In this document: piece after piece, positions 1 to 7,047 of the stretch | Layout of the letters: every line of letters begins with the position of its first letter | How positions within the stretch are numbered: the stretch's first letter is position 1 | NCBI GenBank assembly: GCA_035697245.1 | Contig: DASSDH010000220.1 | Location: 1-9,211, forward strand | DNA from: JACVRX01 sp035697245 | Lineage (GTDB): Bacteria; Actinomycetota; Actinomycetes; Jiangellales; Jiangellaceae | Length of the DNA: 9,211 bases | Reading direction: 5' to 3' | Program-made: the position numbers and the translations under genes | Notes under the pieces: model-generated | Database searches by the model: none | What the model was told of the DNA's origin: nothing | What the model saw: the letters and a program-made list of their open reading frames with translations, nothing else

Positions 1-50
1 TTGCAACCTTCCCAGGCCATCGGCTATTCCTCGCACGCCGTACGTGACGA

Positions 51-78
51 CGCCCCGGGCGGCGGATCGCCCAGGGCG
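51..78 (-). terminator. Tail-less hairpin after rho
   Basis: Read on the minus strand, CGCCCTGGGCG and CGCCCGGGGCG form an 11-bp stem with one G-U pair and a 6-nt loop, beginning 15 nt after the rho stop codon. No T-run follows it. Stable GC hairpins without a U-tract are common as 3'-end or terminator structures in actinobacteria. A terminator or 3' RNA-stability element for rho is therefore likely, but function is inferred from position and structure only. Bases 1-50 to its left show no gene or clear promoter. Confidence 0.6.
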
Positions 79-93
79 TCGATCATGTGAGAA

Positions 94-1956
94 CTAGTCG
101 CGGTCGTTGCTGACAATCGTCTTCTGGACCTGGAGAAGGAACTCGGCGTTGCTCTTGGTCTTCTTCATGCGGTCCAGGAGGAGCTCCAGGGCCTGCTGCG
201 TCTCGAGGGCGTGCAGCACGCGGCGCAGCTTCCAGGTGATCTGGAGCTCGTCGCGGGCCATAAGGATCTCCTCCTTGCGGGTGCCGGACGGGTCGACGTC
301 CACCGCGGGGAAGATCCGCTTGTCCGCGAGCTTGCGGTCGAGCTTGAGCTCCATGTTGCCGGTGCCCTTGAACTCCTCGAAGATCACCTCGTCCATCCGC
401 GAGCCGGTCTCGACCAGCGCTGTGGAGATGATCGTCAGCGAGCCGCCATGCTCGATGTTCCGGGCGGCTCCGAAGAAGCGCTTCGGCGGGTACAAGGCGC
501 TGGAGTCGACGCCACCGGAGAGGATCCGCCCACTTGCCGGCGCAGCCAGGTTGTAGGCCCGACCGAGCCGGGTGATCGAGTCGAGCAGCACGACGACGTC
601 CCCGCCGAGCTCGACCAGCCGCTTGGCCCGCTCGATGGCCAGCTCGGCCACCGTGGTGTGGTCCTCGGCCGGCCGGTCGAAGGTCGAGGCGATGACCTCT
701 CCCTTCACTGCCCGCTGCATGTCGGTGACCTCCTCCGGTCGCTCGTCGACGAGCACGACCATGAGGTGGGTCTCCGGGTTGTTCGTGGTGATCGCGTTGG
801 CTATTGCTTGCAGGATCAGCGTCTTGCCGGCTTTCGATGGCGAGACGATCAGCCCGCGTTGACCCTTGCCGATCGGAGCGACCAGATCGATGACCCGGGT
901 GGACGCGATGCCGGGCTCGGTCTCCAGCCGGAGCCGGTCCTGCGGGTACAGGGGTGTCAGCTTGGCGAACTCGGGGCGGTGCTGGGCGGTTTCGGTGTCC
1001 GCACCGTTAACGGTGTCGACGCGGACCAGAGCGTTGAACTTCTGCTGTTTCTCGCCCTCCCGCGGCTGCCGGACAACACCGGTGACCGCGTCGCCCTTCC
1101 GAAGTCCGTTGCGTCGGACCATCGCCAAGGACACGTAGACGTCGTTGGGCCCGGGCAGATAACCGGAGGTCCGCACGAACGCGTAGTTGTCGAGGATGTC
1201 CAGTATCCCTGCCACCGGGATGAGCACGTCGTCCTCCGTGACCGAAGGCTCGTCGACCCGGTCACGGTTGCCGCCGCCGGCGGCCCGGCGGTCCCGGTCG
1301 CGGTTGCTGCCGCGCCGGTCTCGCCGACGACGGCGGTTGCGGCGGTCGCCGTCCTCGTCGTCGTCGCGCTGGCTCACCTGCTGGCCGGCCGGCCGGCGGT
1401 CCCCGCCGCGACCGTCGACGTCGTCGCGGCGCTCGACCGGAACACTGCCGCCGCGACGGTCCTGCTGGTCGGGTTGCTCGCCGCGGGGCTGGCTCTGGCG
1501 CCGATCGTCGCCGCCGGCATCGGAACGGTCGTCGGGGCGGATCTCGGCACTGACATGGCCGCGGTCGTCTGTGCGGACCTCCGCGCTCACGTCGGCTCGC
1601 TCGCGGTCGTCGCGCTCCACGTCACGGTCGTCAGATCGCGGTGACGACGACGGGCTGGGCGATTGGGTGCTCGTTTGGGGCGAGGGCTGCGGCTCCGTCA
1701 CGAGTGGCGCTGCCGGCCTGCCGCCGTCGGTCCGGCCGGCTCCGCCGCCCTGGGCCAGGCGAATCGCTTCGACGAGCTGGCTCTTTCGCATGCGGCCGGT
1801 TCCGCTTATGCCGAGGCTGCCGGCGAGTTGCTGGAGTTCGGCGAGGACCATCCCGTCGAGTCCGCCAGCACGGCGACGTCGGGGCCGATCCGCGACGTCG
1901 TCGGTGGGGGTCTCGGGCGGTTGGCCCGGGACTCCGGTCAGTTCAGTATCTGTCAC
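94..1956 (-). CDS. rho: Transcription termination factor Rho
   Basis: Rho is a hexameric RNA-dependent ATPase and helicase that loads on untranslated C-rich RNA and terminates transcription. This 620-residue protein has a SAP-like Rho_N domain (about 33-68), then a disordered Ser/Pro-, Asp- and Arg-rich insertion (about 70-236), a cold-shock-type primary RNA-binding domain (about 241-316, with YAFVR near 259-263), and a RecA-type ATPase (about 345-610). In the ATPase, SPSKAGKT (372-379) is Walker A, DERPEEV (404-410) carries the catalytic-Glu region, VVVLLDS (454-460) is Walker B, VDSSAL (483-488) is in the Q-loop, GTGNMELKLDRK (531-542) is the R-loop, and R560 in SGTRKEE is the arginine-finger position. 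E. coli Rho is about 419 residues; the excess is the insertion, as in other actinobacterial Rho proteins. The start is GTG, chosen because AAGGAAGG lies 7 nt upstream. It stands apart from the threonine genes, after a 284-bp gap. Confidence 0.98.
   Translation of the reverse strand: MTDTELTGVPGQPPETPTDDVADRPRRRRAGGLDGMVLAELQQLAGSLGISGTGRMRKSQLVEAIRLAQGGGAGRTDGGRPAAPLVTEPQPSPQTSTQSPSPSSSPRSDDRDVERDDRERADVSAEVRTDDRGHVSAEIRPDDRSDAGGDDRRQSQPRGEQPDQQDRRGGSVPVERRDDVDGRGGDRRPAGQQVSQRDDDEDGDRRNRRRRRDRRGSNRDRDRRAAGGGNRDRVDEPSVTEDDVLIPVAGILDILDNYAFVRTSGYLPGPNDVYVSLAMVRRNGLRKGDAVTGVVRQPREGEKQQKFNALVRVDTVNGADTETAQHRPEFAKLTPLYPQDRLRLETEPGIASTRVIDLVAPIGKGQRGLIVSPSKAGKTLILQAIANAITTNNPETHLMVVLVDERPEEVTDMQRAVKGEVIASTFDRPAEDHTTVAELAIERAKRLVELGGDVVVLLDSITRLGRAYNLAAPASGRILSGGVDSSALYPPKRFFGAARNIEHGGSLTIISTALVETGSRMDEVIFEEFKGTGNMELKLDRKLADKRIFPAVDVDPSGTRKEEILMARDELQITWKLRRVLHALETQQALELLLDRMKKTKSNAEFLLQVQKTIVSNDRD
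1525..1596 (-). repeat. Tandem 36-bp imperfect repeat in the Rho insertion
   Basis: Rho residues 121-132 (ADVSAEVRTDDR) and 133-144 (GHVSAEIRPDDR) are adjacent copies of a 12-residue unit, identical at 8 positions with a conservative V/I change. The DNA copies (1561-1596 and 1525-1560) have diverged more than the peptides at third positions. The unit lies inside the charged low-complexity insertion between the SAP-like and RNA-binding domains. Confidence 0.75.
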
Positions 1957-2180
1957 TCAGGGTCCTTCCTTGGACCGGCGCCGACCAAGAAAGCCGGCGC
2001 GTGGGACGCTCCGAGGCAAGAACCCCGGATGCGGGTGTGCACGCGGCGCTGTGGGTTGTCCGTCCCCCTCGGTACGGCCCGACCGTACGTGGTGCGGTGC
2101 GAGGTACACAGTGTCCTGCGGCGGGACGAACCCGCGTCAGGAGAGTGGCTACCAGCCCGGAAGGCATCGGTGCGTTCCCG
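1957..2180 (-). promoter_or_regulatory. Structured rho 5' leader
   Basis: Between the candidate rho promoter and the rho start lies a leader of roughly 200 nt with several local hairpins on the minus strand: GCGGG/CCCGC (2121-2135, loop 5), GTACGG/CCGTAC (2072-2088, loop 5), CCGGGG/CCTCGG (2011-2028, loop TTCTTG) and the SD-containing hairpins nearest the start. The rho genes of other bacteria are known to be autoregulated through their leaders, so a regulatory leader is plausible here. I see no known riboswitch. Minus-strand reading frames of 74 codons (1943-2167) and 89 codons (1953-2222) cross into the rho start, but they lack good ribosome sites and show no family resemblance. Confidence 0.4.
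1964..1971 (-). promoter_or_regulatory. rho Shine-Dalgarno within alternative hairpins
   Basis: On the minus strand AAGGAAGG lies 7 nt before the GTG at 1956 and decides the rho start. It is the loop and edge of a 5-bp hairpin (GGTCC and GGACC, 1961-1976). Alternatively, CTTTCTTGG (1985-1993) can pair with CCAAGGAAG (1965-1973) in a 9-bp helix with one G-U, which would mask the SD. Pairing is visible in the sequence; a regulatory role is inferred. Confidence 0.55.
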
Positions 2181-2209
2181 AGAATAACACGCGCAGCGGA
2201 CGTCAACAG
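2181..2209 (-). promoter_or_regulatory. Candidate rho promoter
   Basis: On the minus strand TATTCT (2186-2181) is a reasonable sigma-A-type -10 box. A 17-nt spacer would place CTGTTG (2209-2204) at -35. The better -35 match, TTGACG (2206-2201), is only 14 nt from the -10, which is short. Both -35 options overlap the right arm of the hairpin after thrB. The prediction rests on these hexamers and on the need for transcription of rho after that hairpin. Confidence 0.35.
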
Positions 2210-2220
2210 CGTTGACGCCC
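2198..2220 (-). terminator. Hairpin after thrB, probable operon terminator
   Basis: Starting 20 nt after the thrB stop, GGGCGTCAAC and GTTGACGTCC form a 10-bp minus-strand stem with one G-U pair and a 3-nt GCT loop. No immediate U-run follows, although TGTTATTCT appears about 9 nt later. It most likely marks the 3' end of the argS-lysA-hom-thrC-thrB transcript. The core GTCAAC/GTTGAC is also a perfect inverted repeat, so a protein-binding operator for rho is an alternative reading. Confidence 0.55.
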
Positions 2221-2240
2221 AACCGGCGCCGAGCAGACGG

Positions 2241-3152
2241 TCAGATGGACTCGACGACGGCACCGCCATGGTCGATGCCCAAGGCCCGGACCTGCCAATT
2301 GCCGGCACCGACGACATCGCGGACCTCGGCGAGGGTGTCCGAGGGGCCGGTGAGCACGAGCACCGACGGTCCCGCGCCGGACACCACCGCGGGCAGCCCA
2401 CTCGACCGCAGGCGGGTCACCAGCGCCAGCGTCTCGGGCATCGCCTCCGCCCGGTAGTCCTGGTGCAGGTGGTCCTCCGTGGCGTCCAAGAGCAGATCCG
2501 GCCGGCTGCGCAGCGCTTCGACCAGGAGTGCGGCCCGGGCCGCGTTGCGGGAAGCGTCCCCGTGCGGCACGACGTCGGGCAGCAGCCCACGGGCTGCCTC
2601 GGTGGGCAGCGTCTGCTCGGGAACGCACAGGACCGGCCGCAGGTCCGGGTGGACATCGAGGCGAATTGCCCTCGCCCGCTCACCAGGGTTCCAGGCGAGC
2701 GTCAACCCGCCGAGCAGGCACGGGGCGACGTTGTCGGGATGACCCTCCAAGCCGGCCGCGACCGCCAGCACTGCCTCGTCGTCCACCAGGTCCGGCCCTC
2801 CCTCGACGAGGGCACGAGCGCCCAACACCCCGGCGACGATCGCGGCGGCCGAAGACCCGAGACCCCGACCAAGGGGGATCTCGTTCACACAGCGCAGGTG
2901 GACGGCCGGCGGCTCCTGGCCGGCGAGTTTGAAGATGACGTGCATGGCCTGAACCACGAGATGCGACGCGTCCCGCGGCAGCTTGTCGGCGCCGATCCCC
3001 TCGATGGCAACCGTCAGCGTCCCGCCTGGCTCGGCTGGGACGGTGTGGGCCTCGATGACATCGTGCAAGTCGAGCGCCAGGCCCAGCGCATCGAAGCCCG
3101 GCCCGATGTTGGCACTCGTCGCGGGGACGGATACACGGACGGCGCGATTCAT
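2241..3152 (-). CDS. thrB: Homoserine kinase
   Basis: The enzyme phosphorylates L-homoserine with ATP to O-phospho-L-homoserine, the substrate of ThrC, in the cytoplasm. The 303-residue length is usual. It is a GHMP-family kinase: the N-terminal VPATSANIGPGFDALG (9-24) and the glycine-rich ATP loop IPLGRGLGSSAAA (92-104) are clear, followed by EGHPDNVAP (136-144) and the C-terminal SGAGPSV (258-264). The ATG overlaps the thrC stop as ATGA, and no convincing Shine-Dalgarno precedes it, which suggests translation coupled to thrC. The gene ends the threonine cluster, with a hairpin 20 nt past the stop. Confidence 0.98.
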   Translation of the reverse strand: MNRAVRVSVPATSANIGPGFDALGLALDLHDVIEAHTVPAEPGGTLTVAIEGIGADKLPRDASHLVVQAMHVIFKLAGQEPPAVHLRCVNEIPLGRGLGSSAAAIVAGVLGARALVEGGPDLVDDEAVLAVAAGLEGHPDNVAPCLLGGLTLAWNPGERARAIRLDVHPDLRPVLCVPEQTLPTEAARGLLPDVVPHGDASRNAARAALLVEALRSRPDLLLDATEDHLHQDYRAEAMPETLALVTRLRSSGLPAVVSGAGPSVLVLTGPSDTLAEVRDVVGAGNWQVRALGIDHGGAVVESI

Positions 3153-4213
3153 GCCAAGCCCAACACTGACGCGGCGGCGGCGACGTCGGCAGGTATCACC
3201 TCTGGTCGTACGGCGCCGTACGCCGCGCTGGCGACGTCGACGTCTTTGAGACCATGACCGGTCACCGTCACGACGACCACCTGGCCGGTGTCGACCTTGC
3301 CCGACGCGGTAGCCGCGACGAGTCCGGCCACACCCGCGGCAGACGCCGGCTCCACGAACAGTCCTTCATGGCTGGACAGCTCCTGCTGAGCGACGAGGAT
3401 CTGCTCATCGGTCACCTCGTCGATCATCCCGTTGGACTCGTCGCGGGCGGCGACGGCGCGGTCCCACAGCGCGGGGTTGCCGATCCGGATGGCGCTGGCC
3501 ACAGTCGCGGGCTTGGCGACCGGTTCGCCCCGCACGATCGGTGCGGCTCCGGCGGCCTGGAAACCCCACATCCGGGGGCATCGGGTCGCTGGACCGTTGG
3601 CCGCGTACTCCTGATAACCCATCCAGTACGCCGAGATATTCCCGCCGTTTCCCACGGGCAGCACGTGGACCTCGGGCGCATCCCCGAGGTCGTCGACGAT
3701 TTCGAAGGCAGCGGTCTTCTGACCGGCCAGTCGATGCGGGTTGAGCGAGTTGACCAGCGCCACGGGGAAGTCGCTGGCCAGCGCCCGGGCCAGCTGGAGA
3801 CAGTCGTCGAACGTCCCGTCCACTGCCACGATCCGGCCGCCGTGAACCACTGCCTGCGCGAGCTTTGGCCCGGCGATCTTGCCATCGGGGATCAGTACGT
3901 TCGGGGTCATCCCGGCCCGCACCGCGTACGCTGCCGCCGACGCGCTGGTATTCCCCGTCGACGCGCAGACGACGGCCTTGGCGCCTTCCTCCAACGCTTT
4001 GGAGATCGCGACCGTCATCCCGCGGTCCTTGAACGATCCGGTCGGATTCGACCCCTCGACCTTGAGGTGGACCGAACAGCCGGTCAGCCCGGTCAACCAT
4101 GCGCTCGGGACGAGCGGTGTGCCGCCTTCTCGCAACGTCACCACGGGTGTCTCGTCACTCACCGGCAGCCGGGTGCGGTACTCCTCGATGACACCTCGCC
4201 AGAGGTGGGTCAT
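3149..4213 (-). CDS. thrC: Threonine synthase
   Basis: This PLP enzyme converts O-phosphohomoserine and water to L-threonine and phosphate. At 354 residues it belongs to the short class found in actinobacteria. SFKDRG (60-65) carries the PLP Schiff-base lysine K62, CASTGNTSAS (83-92) contacts substrate and cofactor, and PVGNGGNIS (186-194) is the loop that binds the PLP phosphate. There is no N-terminal SAM-regulatory extension like that of plant enzymes. The start ATG overlaps the hom stop as ATGA, with GAGGGAG 7 nt upstream inside the end of hom. Its stop in turn overlaps the thrB start by the same four bases. Confidence 0.98.
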   Translation of the reverse strand: MTHLWRGVIEEYRTRLPVSDETPVVTLREGGTPLVPSAWLTGLTGCSVHLKVEGSNPTGSFKDRGMTVAISKALEEGAKAVVCASTGNTSASAAAYAVRAGMTPNVLIPDGKIAGPKLAQAVVHGGRIVAVDGTFDDCLQLARALASDFPVALVNSLNPHRLAGQKTAAFEIVDDLGDAPEVHVLPVGNGGNISAYWMGYQEYAANGPATRCPRMWGFQAAGAAPIVRGEPVAKPATVASAIRIGNPALWDRAVAARDESNGMIDEVTDEQILVAQQELSSHEGLFVEPASAAGVAGLVAATASGKVDTGQVVVVTVTGHGLKDVDVASAAYGAVRPEVIPADVAAAASVLGLA

Positions 4214-5508
4214 GGCTGGTCTCCCTCCACCCGCATCACCGACAGGACGTCGCGCACCGCGGCCAGCTCGCGCAGACCCGCCACGGTGGCCGTGAGCGCC
4301 TCATCGGTCGAGTGGTGCGTCACGATGACGAGTTCGGCGTCGTCAGGTCCATGCATCCGTTGCCGGACGGTCTCGATCGAGACACCGTGAGCGGCGAAGA
4401 CCGCGGCGACGGCGGCCAGGACGCCCGGTCGGTCGTCGACGTCGAGGCTGATGTGGTAGCGGGTTCTGGTCTGGCCCATGGGGTGCACGGGACGGTCTGC
4501 GTACCACGATGCCCCCGGGCCGACGGCGCCGGTCAGCCGGTTTCGCGCGACGGTCACGAGGTCGCCGAGAACAGCACTGGCTGTCGGCGCGCCACCGGCG
4601 CCCGGACCGTAGAACATCAGCCGGCCCGCGGCATCGCTCTCGACGAACACGGCGTTGTACGCGCCGCGCACGCTGGCCAGCGGATGTGAGCGCGGCAGCA
4701 TCGCCGGGTGCACGCGAACCCCGACGGACCCCTCGTCCTCCGAGAGCTCGCAAATGGCGACGAACTTGACGACGGCGTCCATGTCCCGGGCGCTGGCGAT
4801 GTCGGCGGAGGTAACCTCCGCGATCCCTTCCCGGTGGACATCGGCGGCGACGACTGGCGAGTGGAAGGCTATCGACGCCAGGATGGCGGCCTTGGCAGCG
4901 GCGTCGAAACCCTCGATGTCCGCGGTCGGGTCCGCCTCCGCGAAACCGAGTGCCTGGGCGTCCTCCAGCGCCTCGGCGAATCCGGCGCCGGAGCCGTCCA
5001 TCTTGTCGAGGACGAAGTTCGTCGTCCCGTTGACGATCCCGAGCACTCGGCGGATGCGGTCGCCGGACAGCGACTCGCGTAGTGGTCTGAGCAGCGGTAT
5101 GGCGCCGCCGACGGCCGCCTCGTAGTACAGGTCCACGCCATGCTTCTCGGCGGCGGCGTGCAACGTCGCGCTGTCTTCGGCCAGCAGCGCCTTGTTGGCG
5201 CTGACGACAGACGCGCCGGACTCCATCGCGGAGAGGACGAGCGAGCGCGCCGGCTCGATGCCGCCGATCAACTCGACCACCACGTCGACATCGGGGCGAG
5301 TCACCAGCCCGACGGCGTCGGTCGTGAACAACAATGGGTCCAGGCCGCTTGCGCTCCGATCGCGGCCAATGCGGCGTACCGCCACACCGATCAGTTCGAG
5401 GCGAGCGCCGATACGGGCCGCCAAGTCGTCGGCGTGATCGGTGAGCAGGCGCGCCACCTCGGAGCCGACGTTGCCGCATCCGAGCAACGCGACACGCACC
5501 GTGCTCAT
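4210..5508 (-). CDS. hom: Homoserine dehydrogenase with C-terminal ACT domain
   Basis: The enzyme reduces aspartate-4-semialdehyde to L-homoserine with NAD(P)H, committing carbon to threonine and methionine. The 432-residue protein has an N-terminal Rossmann fold (GCGNVG, 10-15), SANKALLA with K106 (103-110), the catalytic domain with EAAVGGAIP (130-138), NGTTNF (160-165), and D202 and K206 in FDAAAK, which match the yeast catalytic Asp and Lys. It ends in an ACT domain (about 349-425, DVDDRPGVLAAV near 356-367), the usual site of feedback inhibition by threonine. I chose the ATG at 5508 because AAGAGG lies 6 nt upstream and the residues after it begin directly with the fold. An in-frame ATG at 5577 would add 23 Arg-rich residues not expected in the family. 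It overlaps thrC by ATGA and lies 114 bp after lysA. Confidence 0.97.
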   Translation of the reverse strand: MSTVRVALLGCGNVGSEVARLLTDHADDLAARIGARLELIGVAVRRIGRDRSASGLDPLLFTTDAVGLVTRPDVDVVVELIGGIEPARSLVLSAMESGASVVSANKALLAEDSATLHAAAEKHGVDLYYEAAVGGAIPLLRPLRESLSGDRIRRVLGIVNGTTNFVLDKMDGSGAGFAEALEDAQALGFAEADPTADIEGFDAAAKAAILASIAFHSPVVAADVHREGIAEVTSADIASARDMDAVVKFVAICELSEDEGSVGVRVHPAMLPRSHPLASVRGAYNAVFVESDAAGRLMFYGPGAGGAPTASAVLGDLVTVARNRLTGAVGPGASWYADRPVHPMGQTRTRYHISLDVDDRPGVLAAVAAVFAAHGVSIETVRQRMHGPDDAELVIVTHHSTDEALTATVAGLRELAAVRDVLSVMRVEGDQP

Positions 5509-5622
5509 TCGACGCCTCTTTCGCCGGTTTCTGGGCCGTTGGCCAGTTTCGGGCACCGGTTCCTGTCCGCCGCCCATCGTCCATGATGCGAGACATGGAC
5601 TCGGCGCCAGGGCGTGCTCAGC
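5509..5622 (-). other. lysA-hom intergenic stretch with hairpin
   Basis: This 114-bp gap holds a perfect 7-bp minus-strand stem, GTCCATG and CATGGAC (5579-5600), with an 8-nt loop, plus a bulged stem around 5531-5546 (CTGG...CCAG). No T-run follows either. Read on the minus strand the whole gap contains no TA dinucleotide, so it has no TANNNT-type -10 box. A sigma-A promoter for hom inside the gap is therefore unlikely, and read-through from lysA is the simpler model. The stems may be weak attenuating or processing structures. Confidence 0.45.
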
Positions 5623-7044
5623 TCAATCGACGTCGAGCCGGAGCAGGTCGTCTTCGGTCTCGCGACGGACGATCACCCGAGCCTGGCCGTCGCGGACCGC
5701 CACCACGGGCGGGCGCGGCACGTGGTTGTAGGTGCTCGCCATGCTCCGGGCGTAGGCACCAGTGCCTGGAACGGCCAGCAGATCGCCTGGCCTGACGTCG
5801 GCTGGGAGGAACTCGTCCTTCACGACGATGTCGCCGCTTTCGCAGTGCTTGCCGACGACCCGCGCCAACACCGGCGGAGCATCGGAGCGGCGGCCGGCCA
5901 GGGTGCAGGAATAGTCCGCGCCGTACAGGGCGGTGCGGATGTTGTCGCTCATCCCGCCGTCGACGGCGACATAGGTGCGGGTCGAGCCGGCGTCGAGCTC
6001 GACCGGCTTGACGGTGCCTATCTCGTACAGCGTGAGCGTGCTCGGCCCGGCGATCGCGCGGCCGGGCTCCACGCTGACCCGCGGCACGGCAACGCCGAGC
6101 GTCTGGCAGTCCGTTCCGACGATCGCCGCCATTTCGGCTGCCAACTCGTCGGGCGGCTGCGGATCGTCCTGCGTCGTGTACGCCATGCCGAACCCGCCGC
6201 CGAGGCCGAGCTCGGGGAGCTCCACACCGTGCTCGTCGCGAATCTGGGCGTGCAGCCCAAGCGTGCGGCGGGCGGCGACCTCGAACGCGGCTGTGTCGAA
6301 GATCTGCGAGCCGATGTGCGAGTGCAGTCCGAGCAGCTCGAGGGCGGGATCGGCGAGCACCGCAGAGACAGCGGCACGAGCGGATCCGCCGGCCAGCGAG
6401 AACCCGAATTTCTGGTCCTCATGAGCAGTGGCGATGTACTCGTGGGTGTGCGCTTCAACTCCCACGGTGATGCGCACCATCACCTTTGCGCGTGTGCCCA
6501 GGTCGCGGGCCAGGCGCGACAACCGGTCGATCTCCACAGCAGAATCAACGACGATCCGGCCAACGCCCGCCGCCAGGGCGCGGGCGAGCTCCGTCTCGGA
6601 CTTGTTGTTGCCGTGCATTCCGATTCGATCCGGCGGGAATCCCGCCCGCAGCGCAACCGCGAGCTCGCCGCCGGTGCACACGTCGAGGCTCAGGCCCTCG
6701 TCCGCGATCCACCGAGCGATGGCGAGGTTCATGAACGCCTTACCCGCGTAGAACGTCTCCGCTCCGGTGCCGAAGGTCGCGAAGGCCTTGTCGAAGGCGA
6801 CCTTGAAATCTCGCGCGCGCGACCTGAGGTCGTTTTCGTCGACCACGTACGCCGGCGTCCCGAAGCTTTCTGCGATCACGTCGACGCCGACGCCCCCCAC
6901 GCACAGCACGCCGCCAGCGGCCCGCTCGACGGTACGCGGCCACAGCCTCGGCACCAGGGAGTTGATGTCGGCGGGCACACGGAGCCACAGCGGGCCGCGG
7001 GAGCCGGCGTCCGCGTGCAGCGCGCCGGCCTCGTGCGAGGCCAT
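5623..7044 (-). CDS. lysA: Diaminopimelate decarboxylase
   Basis: The enzyme decarboxylates meso-2,6-diaminopimelate to L-lysine and CO2, the last step of lysine synthesis, using PLP. The 473-residue protein is a fold-type III (alanine-racemase-like) enzyme. FYAGKAF (98-104) holds the PLP lysine K102, HSHIGSQ (241-247) and GGGFG (282-286) line the cofactor site, and EPGR (326-329) is the family motif. CESGD (401-405) gives the active-site Cys and Glu from the partner subunit, and YNHVPRP (439-445) closes the C-terminal barrel. About 50 residues precede the first conserved strand; this tail looks longer than that of the Mycobacterium enzyme as I recall it. The start ATG lies 3 bp after the argS stop with only a weak ribosome site, so coupled translation is likely. 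An internal start cannot be excluded. Confidence 0.97.
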   Translation of the reverse strand: MASHEAGALHADAGSRGPLWLRVPADINSLVPRLWPRTVERAAGGVLCVGGVGVDVIAESFGTPAYVVDENDLRSRARDFKVAFDKAFATFGTGAETFYAGKAFMNLAIARWIADEGLSLDVCTGGELAVALRAGFPPDRIGMHGNNKSETELARALAAGVGRIVVDSAVEIDRLSRLARDLGTRAKVMVRITVGVEAHTHEYIATAHEDQKFGFSLAGGSARAAVSAVLADPALELLGLHSHIGSQIFDTAAFEVAARRTLGLHAQIRDEHGVELPELGLGGGFGMAYTTQDDPQPPDELAAEMAAIVGTDCQTLGVAVPRVSVEPGRAIAGPSTLTLYEIGTVKPVELDAGSTRTYVAVDGGMSDNIRTALYGADYSCTLAGRRSDAPPVLARVVGKHCESGDIVVKDEFLPADVRPGDLLAVPGTGAYARSMASTYNHVPRPPVVAVRDGQARVIVRRETEDDLLRLDVD

Positions 7045-7047
7045 CGG

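Noticed and set aside
211..1644. 477-codon open frame on the + strand
   Set aside because: It is antisense to rho. Its Val/Ala/Asp-rich composition mirrors the biased rho codons and no ribosome site or motif supports it.
1943..2222. Minus-strand leader reading frames that overlap the rho start, one ending as GTGA on the GTG
   Set aside because: The 74-codon frame (ATG at 2167) has at best a weak GGGA ribosome site. The 89-codon frame needs a TTG start upstream of the likely promoter. Composition is that of random high-GC DNA. A leader peptide remains possible but is not supported.
5509..5577. Upstream ATG at 5577 for hom
   Set aside because: It would add an Arg/Pro-rich 23-residue tail not expected in the family, while the ATG at 5508 has AAGAGG at good spacing and starts right at the Rossmann fold.
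6812..6821. Alternating CG run of 10 bases within lysA
   Set aside because: It encodes the ordinary Ser-Arg-Ala-Arg part of LysA, and such short runs are expected in high-GC coding sequence.
7045..7047. Search for a lysine riboswitch or promoter directly before lysA
   Set aside because: Only 3 bp separate argS and lysA, leaving no room for a leader element.
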